From CAWGHZ01 sp963775315 (GTDB taxonomy: Bacteria; Pseudomonadota; Alphaproteobacteria; MPNO01; DASWLB01), in the NCBI GenBank assembly GCA_963775315.1, contig CAVZIN010000007.1, forward strand, positions 1,302,001 through 1,366,000: a DNA stretch of 64,000 nucleotides, written 5' to 3'. Below are positions 9,735-17,642 of this stretch, in pieces. How positions within the stretch are numbered: position 1 is the stretch's first letter; each line of letters starts with the position of its first letter. The notes beneath the pieces are model-generated. The model made no database searches, was not told the origin of the DNA, and was given only the letters and a program-made list of their open reading frames with translations. Both the position numbers and the translations under genes were made by a program.

Positions 9735-11407
9735 AGCTGGTAGCGCTCCGCGGACCGCCGCAGCCCCAGCGTCAAGTCCTCGAGGCTGCGCGCCGCCTCA
9801 TCGAGACTGCGCGTCCCGGTGGCCACCTGGTCCATCGACTCGCGCACGCCCTGCACCGACTCCGCCGCCTGATGGATGCCGATCTGCTGCTGTCCGATGC
9901 CAGCGACGATCTGGCGGAACGCCGTCACGCTCGACTCCATTGCTGTGGTCAGGTTGTGAATCGTCTGCTCGGCGCCATCGGAGAGCCGCTTCCCCACCTG
10001 GGCGCGCTTCACCGCCTCCTCGGTCTGCATGACCGCACCGCTCATCGCCTGCTGCATGTCGCCGAGTAGGGTGCGAATCTGGCGCGTTGCGGCGCGCGCG
10101 CGCTCGGCAAGGTTGCGCATTTCCTCGGCTACCACCGAAAAGCGCGCCCCCGCCTCCCCGGCCGAGACCGCCTCGATCGAGGCGTTAAGCGCCAACAGGT
10201 TCGACTGCTCGGCGATTTCGTCCACGGTTGCCGTGATCTCACCGACGGACTGCGCCTTCTCGGTCAGCCGCACCATGATTCCGGCGACCGCCTCGGCCTG
10301 CTCGCGGATCGAATCCATGGCGCGGCTGGTATCGCGGACAGCGTCGACGCCGCTGCCGGCGGCATGCGACGCGGCCTCGGCGTCGGCCGAGACGCTCTTC
10401 GCGCGCTCGGAGATCTGCGTGCCGGACTCTCCGATCTCCTCGAGGGTCGAGGCGAACTCCTGTATGGCGCTCGACTGCTCGGTCGTCGAGGCCGCCTGCT
10501 GCTGCGCCGAGGCCTGCATCTCGGCGACGGCGCTCGCGATCGATTCCGCGCCGGCGCGCACCTGCTGAGCCAAGCCGCGCAGCCCGTCCACCATCCCGTT
10601 CAGCGTCCGGCCCAGCCGGCCGATCTCGTCCGATCCGGTCCGCGAGGTGGTCTGGGTCAAATCGCCGGCGCCGATCCGCTCGGCGAAGCGCACGAACTCG
10701 TTGAGCGGACGAACCACGGAGCGGTGGATCGGGAAGCCGACTGCCAGCGCGATCACGATCAGGACGCCGAGTGCGATGAACGCCACGTCGTCGGCGTTGG
10801 CGTAGGCCGCCTCGATGCGCGCCGAGGCGCTGTCGCCGAGCTGGTCGGCGAGGTTGTCTGCAACGGAGGAATTGACGGCTGCCGCCATGCGGAGCTGATC
10901 CAGCCGCTGGTCGATGGCGAGCTGGTGGCTCAGGTCATTGGCGTCGAAATTGCGGAACTCCTCCTCGGTGACCGCGGCGATGGCGACAATGTTCTGGCGC
11001 TGCTGGGCGATGCTGTCGGCGATGTCTCGCCAGACTTGGCGCGCCTTTGCCTCGTGCGTCTCCCCGATGCGCGCCTGCACTGCGGAATCGAGCGTCGCCA
11101 GCGCCTGGAGCGCGAGCTTCTGCGCGTCGCGCCACTGGGCGCGCGCCGCCGCCTCGGTGTCGGCCGTCTCATGGTTGGTGGTGAGAAAGTGGACCAGCGC
11201 TGCGCGCTCGCGCAGCGTCGCCGTCTGCTCGATGCGGAGCCGCGCCGTATCGAAGAGTCGGATGGTGGCGATATCCTCGCGCAGCGCCTGCTCGGCCGTG
11301 TCCGCGACTCGGGTCAGCGTCTGATACTGGTAAAGCCCGATACCGGCAGCGATCAGCACAATCGCCGTGAAGCCGATGGCGACGCGCCGCCCGATGCCAA
11401 TCGTCAT
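9731..11407 (-). CDS. Methyl-accepting chemotaxis protein
   Basis: 558 residues. N-terminal membrane helix (about 8-28), periplasmic four-helix-bundle-like region (about 30-205, Ala/Gln/Glu-rich helices), second membrane helix (FIALGVLIVIALAVGFPI), HAMP domain (about 228-280) and a long cytoplasmic signalling coiled coil. The hairpin tip is clear: EIAEQSNLLALNASIEA followed by GARFSVVAEEMRNLAERA. It signals to CheA through the two CheW proteins encoded next to it. No C-terminal NWETF-like tether for CheR or CheB is present. It overlaps cheW by four bases. As the only receptor in the operon it is probably the dedicated sensor of this pathway; the ligand is unknown. Confidence 0.93.
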   Translation of the reverse strand: MTIGIGRRVAIGFTAIVLIAAGIGLYQYQTLTRVADTAEQALREDIATIRLFDTARLRIEQTATLRERAALVHFLTTNHETADTEAAARAQWRDAQKLALQALATLDSAVQARIGETHEAKARQVWRDIADSIAQQRQNIVAIAAVTEEEFRNFDANDLSHQLAIDQRLDQLRMAAAVNSSVADNLADQLGDSASARIEAAYANADDVAFIALGVLIVIALAVGFPIHRSVVRPLNEFVRFAERIGAGDLTQTTSRTGSDEIGRLGRTLNGMVDGLRGLAQQVRAGAESIASAVAEMQASAQQQAASTTEQSSAIQEFASTLEEIGESGTQISERAKSVSADAEAASHAAGSGVDAVRDTSRAMDSIREQAEAVAGIMVRLTEKAQSVGEITATVDEIAEQSNLLALNASIEAVSAGEAGARFSVVAEEMRNLAERARAATRQIRTLLGDMQQAMSGAVMQTEEAVKRAQVGKRLSDGAEQTIHNLTTAMESSVTAFRQIVAGIGQQQIGIHQAAESVQGVRESMDQVATGTRSLDEAARSLEDLTLGLRRSAERYQL

Positions 11408-11976
11408 GAGTGCCCCTCCCTGGCGAGCAGTCGGTGGTCGAGCACCGCCGTCGCATCGATCACGATCAGCCCCCCGGCCACCACGCGCGCGTAGCGCGAC
11501 GGGCCGGCGGGACCGGTTTCGGGAACGTCGTCGAGAATGCCGTCGAGGGCGGCGACGCCAAGCGCCGCGCGACGGCCCGCCCGTGCAAGCAGGAGCGCGA
11601 AGCGCGGCCCCACCGTATCGGGTTTAAGTCCCAGCAGCCGCGCGAGCTCCAGCACCGGCCAGATCCTGCCCCGCTCGGCAATCGCGCCGACGAGCTCGTC
11701 CGGCGTGCCCGGCAGCCGGGCAAGTGTCTCGATCTTGACCACCCCCGCCGCGTCGGCGAGCGGCAGGGCGCAGCGCTCCCCACCTGCCTGCACCACGATG
11801 TGGCGCGCCTTTGCGTCCTGCGCCTCTGCTTCGCCACGCCGGGCAAGCACGTCTGCCCGCGCGGCGAACCGGCGGGCCAGCTCGTCAGGCGATAGCGCCT
11901 GTCCCGACAGCGCCTCGCCAAGCGCCGCCAAGCGCGAGCGCACCGCAGCCCAGTCGAATTGGGTCGCCTTGCTCAC
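11404..11976 (-). CDS. cheW: CheW-like adaptor (second copy in operon order)
   Basis: 190 residues with a CheW fold in the C-terminal two thirds (HIVVQAGGERCALPLADAAG, then LPGTPDELVGAIAERGRIWPVLELARLLGL, the usual G-x-I-x-x-R-G-x-x-x-P-V-x-D/E-L pattern). The N-terminal 50 residues are helical and lack an assigned function. GTG at 11976 was chosen because it sits in GTGA and overlaps the cheR stop by four bases, like the other junctions of this operon. The longer open frame upstream lies inside cheR. It couples the receptor to CheA; its place between cheR and the receptor gene matches WspB. Confidence 0.85.
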   Translation of the reverse strand: MSKATQFDWAAVRSRLAALGEALSGQALSPDELARRFAARADVLARRGEAEAQDAKARHIVVQAGGERCALPLADAAGVVKIETLARLPGTPDELVGAIAERGRIWPVLELARLLGLKPDTVGPRFALLLARAGRRAALGVAALDGILDDVPETGPAGPSRYARVVAGGLIVIDATAVLDHRLLAREGHS

Positions 11977-13358
11977 GCTTCCGCTCCCAGCTTGCCGAGT
12001 TGCAGAACGACAAGGTCGCGAAGCGCGCCCACCGTGAGCCCGTCGATTTCCGAGGCGACCTCGGCAGCATCGCGCCGGTCGTAAAGCCGCAGCACGTTGC
12101 GGAGCTCGCGCAACGCGCCTGTCCGGTTGCCTCGCGCCATCAGGAGCTGGCTCAGCCGGAAGCGAGCGAGGCCAAACTTGCGATCGAGGAACAGAGCGCG
12201 ACGCAGCGCCGTCTCCGCTTCGTCCGACTCGCCCGCCCAATCAAGCCGCATAGCATCGAGATAATGCGAACCCGCCTCGAACGGCGCTTCGGCGAGCCGG
12301 TCGCGGCAGAACACTTCTGCGGCGTCATGGAGGTCGGCGCGCATCAGCGCATAAAGTGCCGCAAGAGGATCGGGCGGAGCCGCGAGCGGGAGAGGCGCGG
12401 CCGGCTTCGTGTGCTTCGGCTGAGCGGGAAGCTTGGCGGGCATGGGGGTCGCCACCAGGCGGAGGCGCGCCGCCGGCGGGGCATGGCGGCGGCGCGTGAC
12501 ATGGTCAGCCGGGCGATAGGCATAGACCGCGCCGATCCATTCCGGCCGGAACAGGTCGTGGCAGGCGAGAAGCGGCTCGGCATGGCCGACCAAAAGCCAG
12601 CCGTCGGGCGCCATCCGCGCCCGTATGTTGGCGAGAACTCGGCGCACGGTGGGGGCGTCGAAATAGATCAGCACGTTGCGGCACAGAACCAAGTCGAACG
12701 GCCCGCCGCGCGTGCCCTCGGGGTGGGTTGCGCTCAGCAAATTGTGCTGGCGGAAACGGAGCATCCGGCGGAACGGCTCGGCGAGGCGACGGCCGCCCTC
12801 CGCCTCCTCGAACGCGGCGCGGTCGCAGGCCGCCGGCAGACCGCGCCGCTCTCGCTCTGCGAACACCAGGCGGCGGGCGCGACGGATTGCGTCGCGACTG
12901 ACATCCGTTGCTAGGATGGAGACGTCGCGACGGCGGAGGGCGGGATTCCGCCCACAGGCGAGCGCCAGCGAGGCCGCCTCGGCCCCGTTCGCGCAGGCGG
13001 CCGACCAGATACGCAGCTCGGCCGGTGCGGGGCGGGCCCCCGCCAAGGCGGGCAGGATCTCCTCCTCGATCGCGGCGAACTGCGCCGGATGACGGAAAAA
13101 CGACGTCTCGCCGATCACCAGCTCGGAGATCAGCGCCTCCAGCTCGTCGCGGCCGCTCTCGCTTCCGATCAGGGCAAGATAATCTTCCAGCGTGGGCGCG
13201 CCGGTTCGGCGCACACCGTAGCGCACTGGCCGCGCGATGGCGCGCTCACGCCCGCGATAGTAGGCAAGGCCGGTGCGACCGACGACGAGTTCGCGGATCG
13301 CGGCCAAGGTGTCGGTCGACGCGGCTTCCCGGGACACGTGGTGCGGCGCCGCATTCAT
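11973..13358 (-). CDS. cheR: Chemoreceptor methyltransferase CheR with C-terminal TPR region
   Basis: 461 residues. N-terminal CheR helical domain, then the SAM-dependent methyltransferase: IGETSFFRHPAQF, the SAM site IWSAACANGAEAASLAL (a variant of the usual SAGCSTGEEPYSLAM), ILATDVSRDA and FDLVLCRNVLIYFD. Residues from about 330 on are Pro/Ala-rich and then helical with TPR-like repeats (ALRRALFLDRKFGLARFRLSQLL), as in WspC-type CheR proteins. It methylates glutamates on the operon's receptor using S-adenosylmethionine. It overlaps both neighbouring cheW genes by four bases. Confidence 0.92.
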   Translation of the reverse strand: MNAAPHHVSREAASTDTLAAIRELVVGRTGLAYYRGRERAIARPVRYGVRRTGAPTLEDYLALIGSESGRDELEALISELVIGETSFFRHPAQFAAIEEEILPALAGARPAPAELRIWSAACANGAEAASLALACGRNPALRRRDVSILATDVSRDAIRRARRLVFAERERRGLPAACDRAAFEEAEGGRRLAEPFRRMLRFRQHNLLSATHPEGTRGGPFDLVLCRNVLIYFDAPTVRRVLANIRARMAPDGWLLVGHAEPLLACHDLFRPEWIGAVYAYRPADHVTRRRHAPPAARLRLVATPMPAKLPAQPKHTKPAAPLPLAAPPDPLAALYALMRADLHDAAEVFCRDRLAEAPFEAGSHYLDAMRLDWAGESDEAETALRRALFLDRKFGLARFRLSQLLMARGNRTGALRELRNVLRLYDRRDAAEVASEIDGLTVGALRDLVVLQLGKLGAEA

Positions 13359-13873
13359 GCGCGGTCGCCCCCGGCGCCAGCAAGCGCGCCGAGCCGGGCC
13401 TTCTCGATGGCGCGGAAATGGGCGAGCGCCTGGACCTCGGCGTCGATCAGGAGACAGTCAAGCGCGATCACTCCTGCCCGTCCGTCAGGCCAGGCGAGCT
13501 CGTTGGAGATGCAGTCGGCGAAGCTCGACCCCGCCGCGATCGGGCTGAGGCGTGCCTCGCCGCCCTGCACCAGGTTCAGCGCCCGCGTGACGGCTAGACC
13601 GAACATTCCTGACGGCGCCTCCACGAGCACGATCTGGTCGTAGAGGCCGGGTGGCGCCTCGGCGAGCCCCAGGAGCCGGGCAAGCGCAACGACAGGGACG
13701 GGTTGCCCGCCAACATCGAGCAAGCCAGCCAGGAACGGCGGCGCCGTCGGCGGGCGGCTCAGCGCGCAGCGGAACACGATCTCTCGCACGCAAGAATTGT
13801 CGAGCGCGAGCGTACGGTCGCCCGCGTCAACCACGAGAAAGGCTCTCCCCACCTCAACACTCACCGATCGCAC
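13355..13873 (-). CDS. cheW: CheW-like adaptor (first gene of the chemosensory operon)
   Basis: 172 residues with a full-length CheW domain: FLVVDAGDRTLALDNSCVRE, PPTAPPFLAGLLDVGGQPVPVVALARLLGL and QIVLVEAPSGMFGLAV. It is the promoter-proximal gene of the minus-strand chemosensory operon. The start is uncertain: GTG at 13873 has AAGGA only about two bases before it, and an in-frame GTG three codons later (13864) has it about eleven bases away. It occupies the WspD position. A CtrA-like half-site lies about 50 bases upstream. Confidence 0.85.
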   Translation of the reverse strand: MRSVSVEVGRAFLVVDAGDRTLALDNSCVREIVFRCALSRPPTAPPFLAGLLDVGGQPVPVVALARLLGLAEAPPGLYDQIVLVEAPSGMFGLAVTRALNLVQGGEARLSPIAAGSSFADCISNELAWPDGRAGVIALDCLLIDAEVQALAHFRAIEKARLGALAGAGGDRA

Positions 13874-13920
13874 TTTCCTTGCCCGCCGCCGTACCCCGCG
13901 ACCGCTGAGCCTCGCGTCTT

Positions 13921-13928
13921 ATGGTTAA
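13921..13928 (-). promoter_or_regulatory. CtrA-type half-site upstream of the chemosensory operon
   Basis: On the minus strand these bases read TTAACCAT, the eight-base core form of the alphaproteobacterial CtrA site, 48 bases before the first cheW start. No second TTAA stands seven bases away. It lies in the 83-base gap between the GGDEF/EAL-like gene and the operon. The match to the motif is seen; binding by CtrA is inferred. Confidence 0.4.
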
Positions 13929-13956
13929 GATTCAGTATACCGCCGGTTGCAGGATT

Positions 13957-15769
13957 TTACACCTCGCCCATCAAAAGTTGATCGGCGTAGAGGTCCGAAA
14001 AATCGAACGGGACCCGCCCGAACACGTCGCGGTCGGCGAAATGGGCGACGTTGGCGCCATGCACGATGTCGAACCCCATGGTCGCCGCGGCGAGTACCAG
14101 GCTCCGCGAGCCCAGGCCAATGGCGGCCGTGCGGAGGCCGAGCGGACGCGCGCCGAGCACGAACCGGTCGAGGCCGGCGATCAGGTCGCTCTCCGACCCG
14201 TCATATCCGGTGAGGTCGGTCGAGACCACGGAAAAGCCGAGCTCGCGCCAGAACCGATGCTCGTTGATGCGGAGCGGCAGGTTCGCCCCCAGCCGTCCGC
14301 AATACGGGCGCAACAGCTGGACGACGCCACGGATTCGGGAATCGGTGCGGCCGGCGAACGCGTCGATGATCTCGAACACCACTCGCGGGCGGCCCGACTT
14401 CGGGATGTGATGCAGCATCTGGGCGAGCGGGTTGCCTGCCCAATCCTCCAGGAAGCTCGCGTAGTGCAGCGGCACGACGACCATCCCGTCGCGCTTGTCG
14501 CGCAGCAGCGTCTCGATATCGAGCAACACGTTGGCAAGCGTCAGGTGGTCGAGCATGATGTGGAGGTCGCGCGCGCCCGGATTGGGCAGCACATCGTCGC
14601 CCTCGACCAGCCCGAACTCCTGCTCCATCACCGGCGTGCAGCGGAAGATGGCGAGCGACCGGCTGCCGACATGCCAGCAGGGGCGATATGCGAAGCGCAC
14701 CCGGCGAAGCGCCGCCTCGACCGCGGGCCCGAACTTGGCGTGCTCGCGCGCGGTCCGCAGCGTCGCCGCGACGATCGCGTCCTCGATGCGGCGGATCTCG
14801 TTCTCGTCGCGCCTCGCACGTCGCTGGGCGATCCCGCCGCCGGCCATAGCGGCACCCGTCTCGACCGCGGCGGCGGATGTTATAGCGGCACCCGTCTCGA
14901 CCGCGGCGGCGGATGCTGCGGAACCGACCGACGCTGCGGGAGCGGCCGACGCTCCCGCAGCCGGCGGGGGCGTAGCCGCATAGGGTGGGAGACCGGCGGC
15001 GGCCGACGCGGCACGCAGCGCGCTCGGCATGATCGCGGGAGACGGGCCGGTCGCCGGTGCCGGTGACGCACCGAATTCGGACGGCGGGCCGGCGACGGCC
15101 GCGCCGGCATCCCCTGAACTCGGCAACCGCGTCCCAGGGGATGCTTGCCGGCGGCGGACCGTCAGGCGTGGTCTCTTCCGGCGCCAGCTTGCCGAGCGCG
15201 CGCAGGGGTGCGAGCAGCACGGCGGCGACGCGGCGCAACAGCCCGCGGCGCGGTTGCGCCCGGCCGACCGCCTGTCGCGCCCGGCCAGCGACCGAGGGCG
15301 CGGCGCCCAGCGCCCCGCCGGCACCGTAGAGCATTTCGGACAGGTCGCGTTCAATCCGGGCGCAGGCGCGGCGGGCGCGGAGCGAGGACCCGCCATAGAA
15401 TTCAATGACGAACCCGTCATTCTCGCGCCGGCAGCGGTCCTTCGGTCCCGCTTCGCGTCGGATCACCTTTTCGGCGATGAGGAACACGGCCTCGGCATAT
15501 CGCGGCCAGTGGGCGCCCAGCTTGTCCCGTACAGGAGCGAGGTCGAGCACACGGTGGCCCCCTGTCCCATGGACGGCAAGGCCAGGGCCAGGCTGATTCG
15601 GATCGGGGGTCTGCGGATCGGATGGGCCGCCGGCACGCGATCTCTCCATCACGGTGGCGCGGCGCGGAGCGAGCCTGCCGACCAGAGCGCGCAGGCCGCG
15701 GCCGAGCGCCGGCAGGGGAGCGGGCACCGCGCGTGTCGCCTCAGGCTTGCCCGGACTCGCGGTCGGCAT
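13957..15769 (-). pseudogene. Degenerate GGDEF/EAL-type protein, frameshifted (or sequencing error)
   Basis: Two overlapping reading frames form one protein of about 600 residues. The N-terminal frame (from ATG 15769; ATG 15775 also possible) has a GGDEF-like stretch where the signature is replaced: CRRENDGFVIEFYG followed by ARRACARIERDLSEML. After an Ala/Pro-rich linker the second frame holds an EAL-like fold: RVVFEIIDAF, VVQLLRPYCGRLGANLPLRI, LGFSVVSTDL and LGLRTAAIGLGSRSLVLAAA. The DDFG, KID and AEGVE catalytic motifs are missing, so it would be enzymatically inactive, perhaps a nucleotide receptor. Sense changes frame near a GGGG run (15111-15114 on the plus strand as CCCC); removing one base rejoins the frames. 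It is either a recent inactivation or a read error. It lies directly upstream of the che operon on the same strand. Confidence 0.65.
14846..14915. repeat. Two-copy 36-base tandem repeat in the linker of the GGDEF/EAL-like gene
   Basis: 34 identical bases recur with a 36-base period (copies start at 14846 and 14882). In the gene's reading frame this doubles a 12-residue Ala-rich linker unit containing AAAVETGAA. The multiple of three keeps the frame open. Confidence 0.85.
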
Positions 15770-15809
15770 GGCCATCCCTCACGGTAATGGCACGCTACCG
15801 GGGGTAGAA

Positions 15810-15824
15810 TTAAGCTGTGGTTAA
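15810..15824. promoter_or_regulatory. Full CtrA-type box TTAA-N7-TTAA
   Basis: TTAA at 15810-15813 and TTAA at 15821-15824 are separated by exactly seven bases, the full consensus for the master regulator CtrA. On the minus strand it reads TTAACCACAGCTTAA, so the first half is also close to the TTAACCAT core. It lies about 40 bases upstream of the start of the degenerate GGDEF/EAL-type gene and just after the stop of the anion transporter. The motif is seen; CtrA control is inferred, and is the usual case for flagellar and chemotaxis genes in this class. Confidence 0.55.
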
Positions 15825-15836
15825 TCGCGCCGGAAA

Positions 15837-17093
15837 TCAGGGCGCGACCGTGCCCAGAATAACGAGCCAGAGTGCGGCGAGCGCGAGCGTCACGAGGGTG
15901 AGAGGCACGCCGGCCCGCGCATGGTCGCGGAAACCGAGCTTGACCCCCTCGCTCGCCGCGCGTTCGGCGGCGATCAGGTTGGCGAGGCTGCCGACCAGGA
16001 ACAGGTTCCCCGCAAGGGTGGAGAAGATCGCGAGGGCGGTGAGCGCACCGGCGGGAATCCCCGACCATAGCTTCAGGATCATCACCACGGCGGGCACGTT
16101 GCCGATCGTGTTGCTGAGGACGAGCGAGAGCGCGGCGAGCCGTCCCGCTCCGTGCGGCAAGGCGCCATGTGCCGCGAGCCAGTCGACCGCGTGCCCTGCG
16201 AGGCCGGTGTCCGCCAACGCGTCGTTGATGACGAACAGCCCGGCGAACAGGATCAGCAGCGGCCAGTCGATCTGGTCGAACAGCGTGCGGCTCGCCAGCT
16301 TGCGGCTGACCAGCAGCCCGGCGGCGACCGCGAGCGCCGAGATTTCGCGCGGCACCGGCGTCGCGAACAGCACGAGGAGCGCGACCAGCCCTGCCGAGCA
16401 GAGCGCCGCCTGCGTGCGCTCGACCGCGGCGGGCTCGACGGTCGCCGGCTGCGGTGGGGTGGCAAGTTCGCGCCGCCAGGCGAGCGCGACGACAGCGAAG
16501 ACGAGTACGAGCGCGAGAACCGCGACCGGCGCCGCGGTCGCGGTGTAGCCCCAGAAGGGAAGGTGGCCAGCCTGGCCGATCAGGATGTTCTGCGGGTTGC
16601 CGATGAGCGTCCCGGCCGAGCCCGCGTTCGACGCCGCCGCCAAAGCGAACAGAAAAGGGCGCGCATCCAGCCCGCGCCGCACCAGCCCCTGGCAGAGGAG
16701 CGGCGTCATCGCGAAGACCACGATGTCGTTCACCAGGACCGCCGACAGCACGCCGCCCACCGCGATCGTGAGAGCGAGCAGGAAGTGCGGCCGTCCGGCG
16801 CGGTGGGCGATCCACGCCGCGGCCGCGTCGTAGAGCCCGGCCGCCCCGACGCGGGCCGACAGCACCATCATGCCGGCGAGCAGCAGCAGGGTCGGGAAAT
16901 CTATGGCGGCCGCGACCCGGACGGCGGGCTCGGCGCCCAGCGCGACCAGCGCCACCGCCCCGATCATCGCGATCCCGGTGCGGTCCACGCGCGAGCCCGG
17001 CAGGCGTCCGAGCGCCATGCCCAGGTAGGTGACAGCAAATACCACGACGGCGAACGAGGTCACGGCGCCTCCCGCGCGGCGCCTCCGCGCCAT
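15837..17093 (-). CDS. ArsB/NhaD-superfamily anion or sodium-coupled transporter
   Basis: 418 residues, nearly all hydrophobic, with about 11 membrane segments. Two halves carry similar re-entrant patterns: VLVNDIVVFAMTPLLCQGL followed by AAASNAGSAGTLIGNPQNILIG in the first, and VLSNTIGNVPAVVMILKLW followed by STLAGNLFLVGSLANLI in the second. These are hallmarks of the ion transporter superfamily (CitM/ArsB/NhaD/SLC13-like permeases). The substrate (dicarboxylate, sulfate, arsenite or sodium) cannot be told from sequence; no ars genes lie nearby. ATG at 17093 (MARRRRAGG) is followed directly by the first helix; the open frame runs further upstream but enters the divergent gene. Confidence 0.8.
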   Translation of the reverse strand: MARRRRAGGAVTSFAVVVFAVTYLGMALGRLPGSRVDRTGIAMIGAVALVALGAEPAVRVAAAIDFPTLLLLAGMMVLSARVGAAGLYDAAAAWIAHRAGRPHFLLALTIAVGGVLSAVLVNDIVVFAMTPLLCQGLVRRGLDARPFLFALAAASNAGSAGTLIGNPQNILIGQAGHLPFWGYTATAAPVAVLALVLVFAVVALAWRRELATPPQPATVEPAAVERTQAALCSAGLVALLVLFATPVPREISALAVAAGLLVSRKLASRTLFDQIDWPLLILFAGLFVINDALADTGLAGHAVDWLAAHGALPHGAGRLAALSLVLSNTIGNVPAVVMILKLWSGIPAGALTALAIFSTLAGNLFLVGSLANLIAAERAASEGVKLGFRDHARAGVPLTLVTLALAALWLVILGTVAP

Positions 17094-17142
17094 GGCAATG
17101 TCCCAATCCGGCCTTATATGGGACGGAGGAACGGAGGCAAGC

Positions 17143-17628
17143 ATGATCAAAACAGCGATCTTATCGATGCTGCTGGTGGGCGTCGCGACCAGCGCTTCGG
17201 CATTCCAGACCAGCGACATGAAGAAGCTGGTCGCCAAGGACACCTGCGCAAACTGTCAGCTTTCCGGGGCGCTTCTCGGGGCGCGCAAGCTCGTAGGGGC
17301 CGACCTTGCCGGCGCGAACCTGTTCGTCGCCAACTTCTCCAAGGCCGATCTCGAGCGGGCGAATTTGTCGGGCGCGTCCCTTGCCGGGGCGAATCTATAC
17401 CGCGCCGACCTGTCGCACGCGGACCTCAAGAAGGCAGATCTGAAGAGCGCCGACCTGACCGGGGCCAACCTGTTCGATGCCGACCTCGCCGGAGCCGATC
17501 TGACAGGCGCCTATCTCAACCGCGCTGACGTCGACGGGGTCGACCTGAACGACGCGGTGCTATGCGGAACGCGCATGCCGGACGAGACGGTGAACAATCG
17601 CGGCTGCCCCGCGAACGACGAGCCCTGA
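17143..17628 (+). CDS. Secreted pentapeptide-repeat protein
   Basis: 161 residues. A signal peptide (MIKTAILSMLLVGVATSASAF) is followed by a short segment with a CANC pair and then about 20 tandem A(D/N)Lxx pentapeptides (ADLAGANLFVANFSKADLER and similar), which fold into a right-handed quadrilateral beta helix. GGAGG stands five to six bases before ATG 17143, and this start places the signal peptide at the N-terminus. The function of such periplasmic pentapeptide proteins is generally unknown. A C-terminal Cys pair (LCGTRMPDETVNNRGCP) may form a disulfide capping the helix. It is transcribed divergently from the anion transporter across a 49-base gap. Confidence 0.85.
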   Translation: MIKTAILSMLLVGVATSASAFQTSDMKKLVAKDTCANCQLSGALLGARKLVGADLAGANLFVANFSKADLERANLSGASLAGANLYRADLSHADLKKADLKSADLTGANLFDADLAGADLTGAYLNRADVDGVDLNDAVLCGTRMPDETVNNRGCPANDEP

Positions 17629-17642
17629 CAGGCCCCCCCGCC

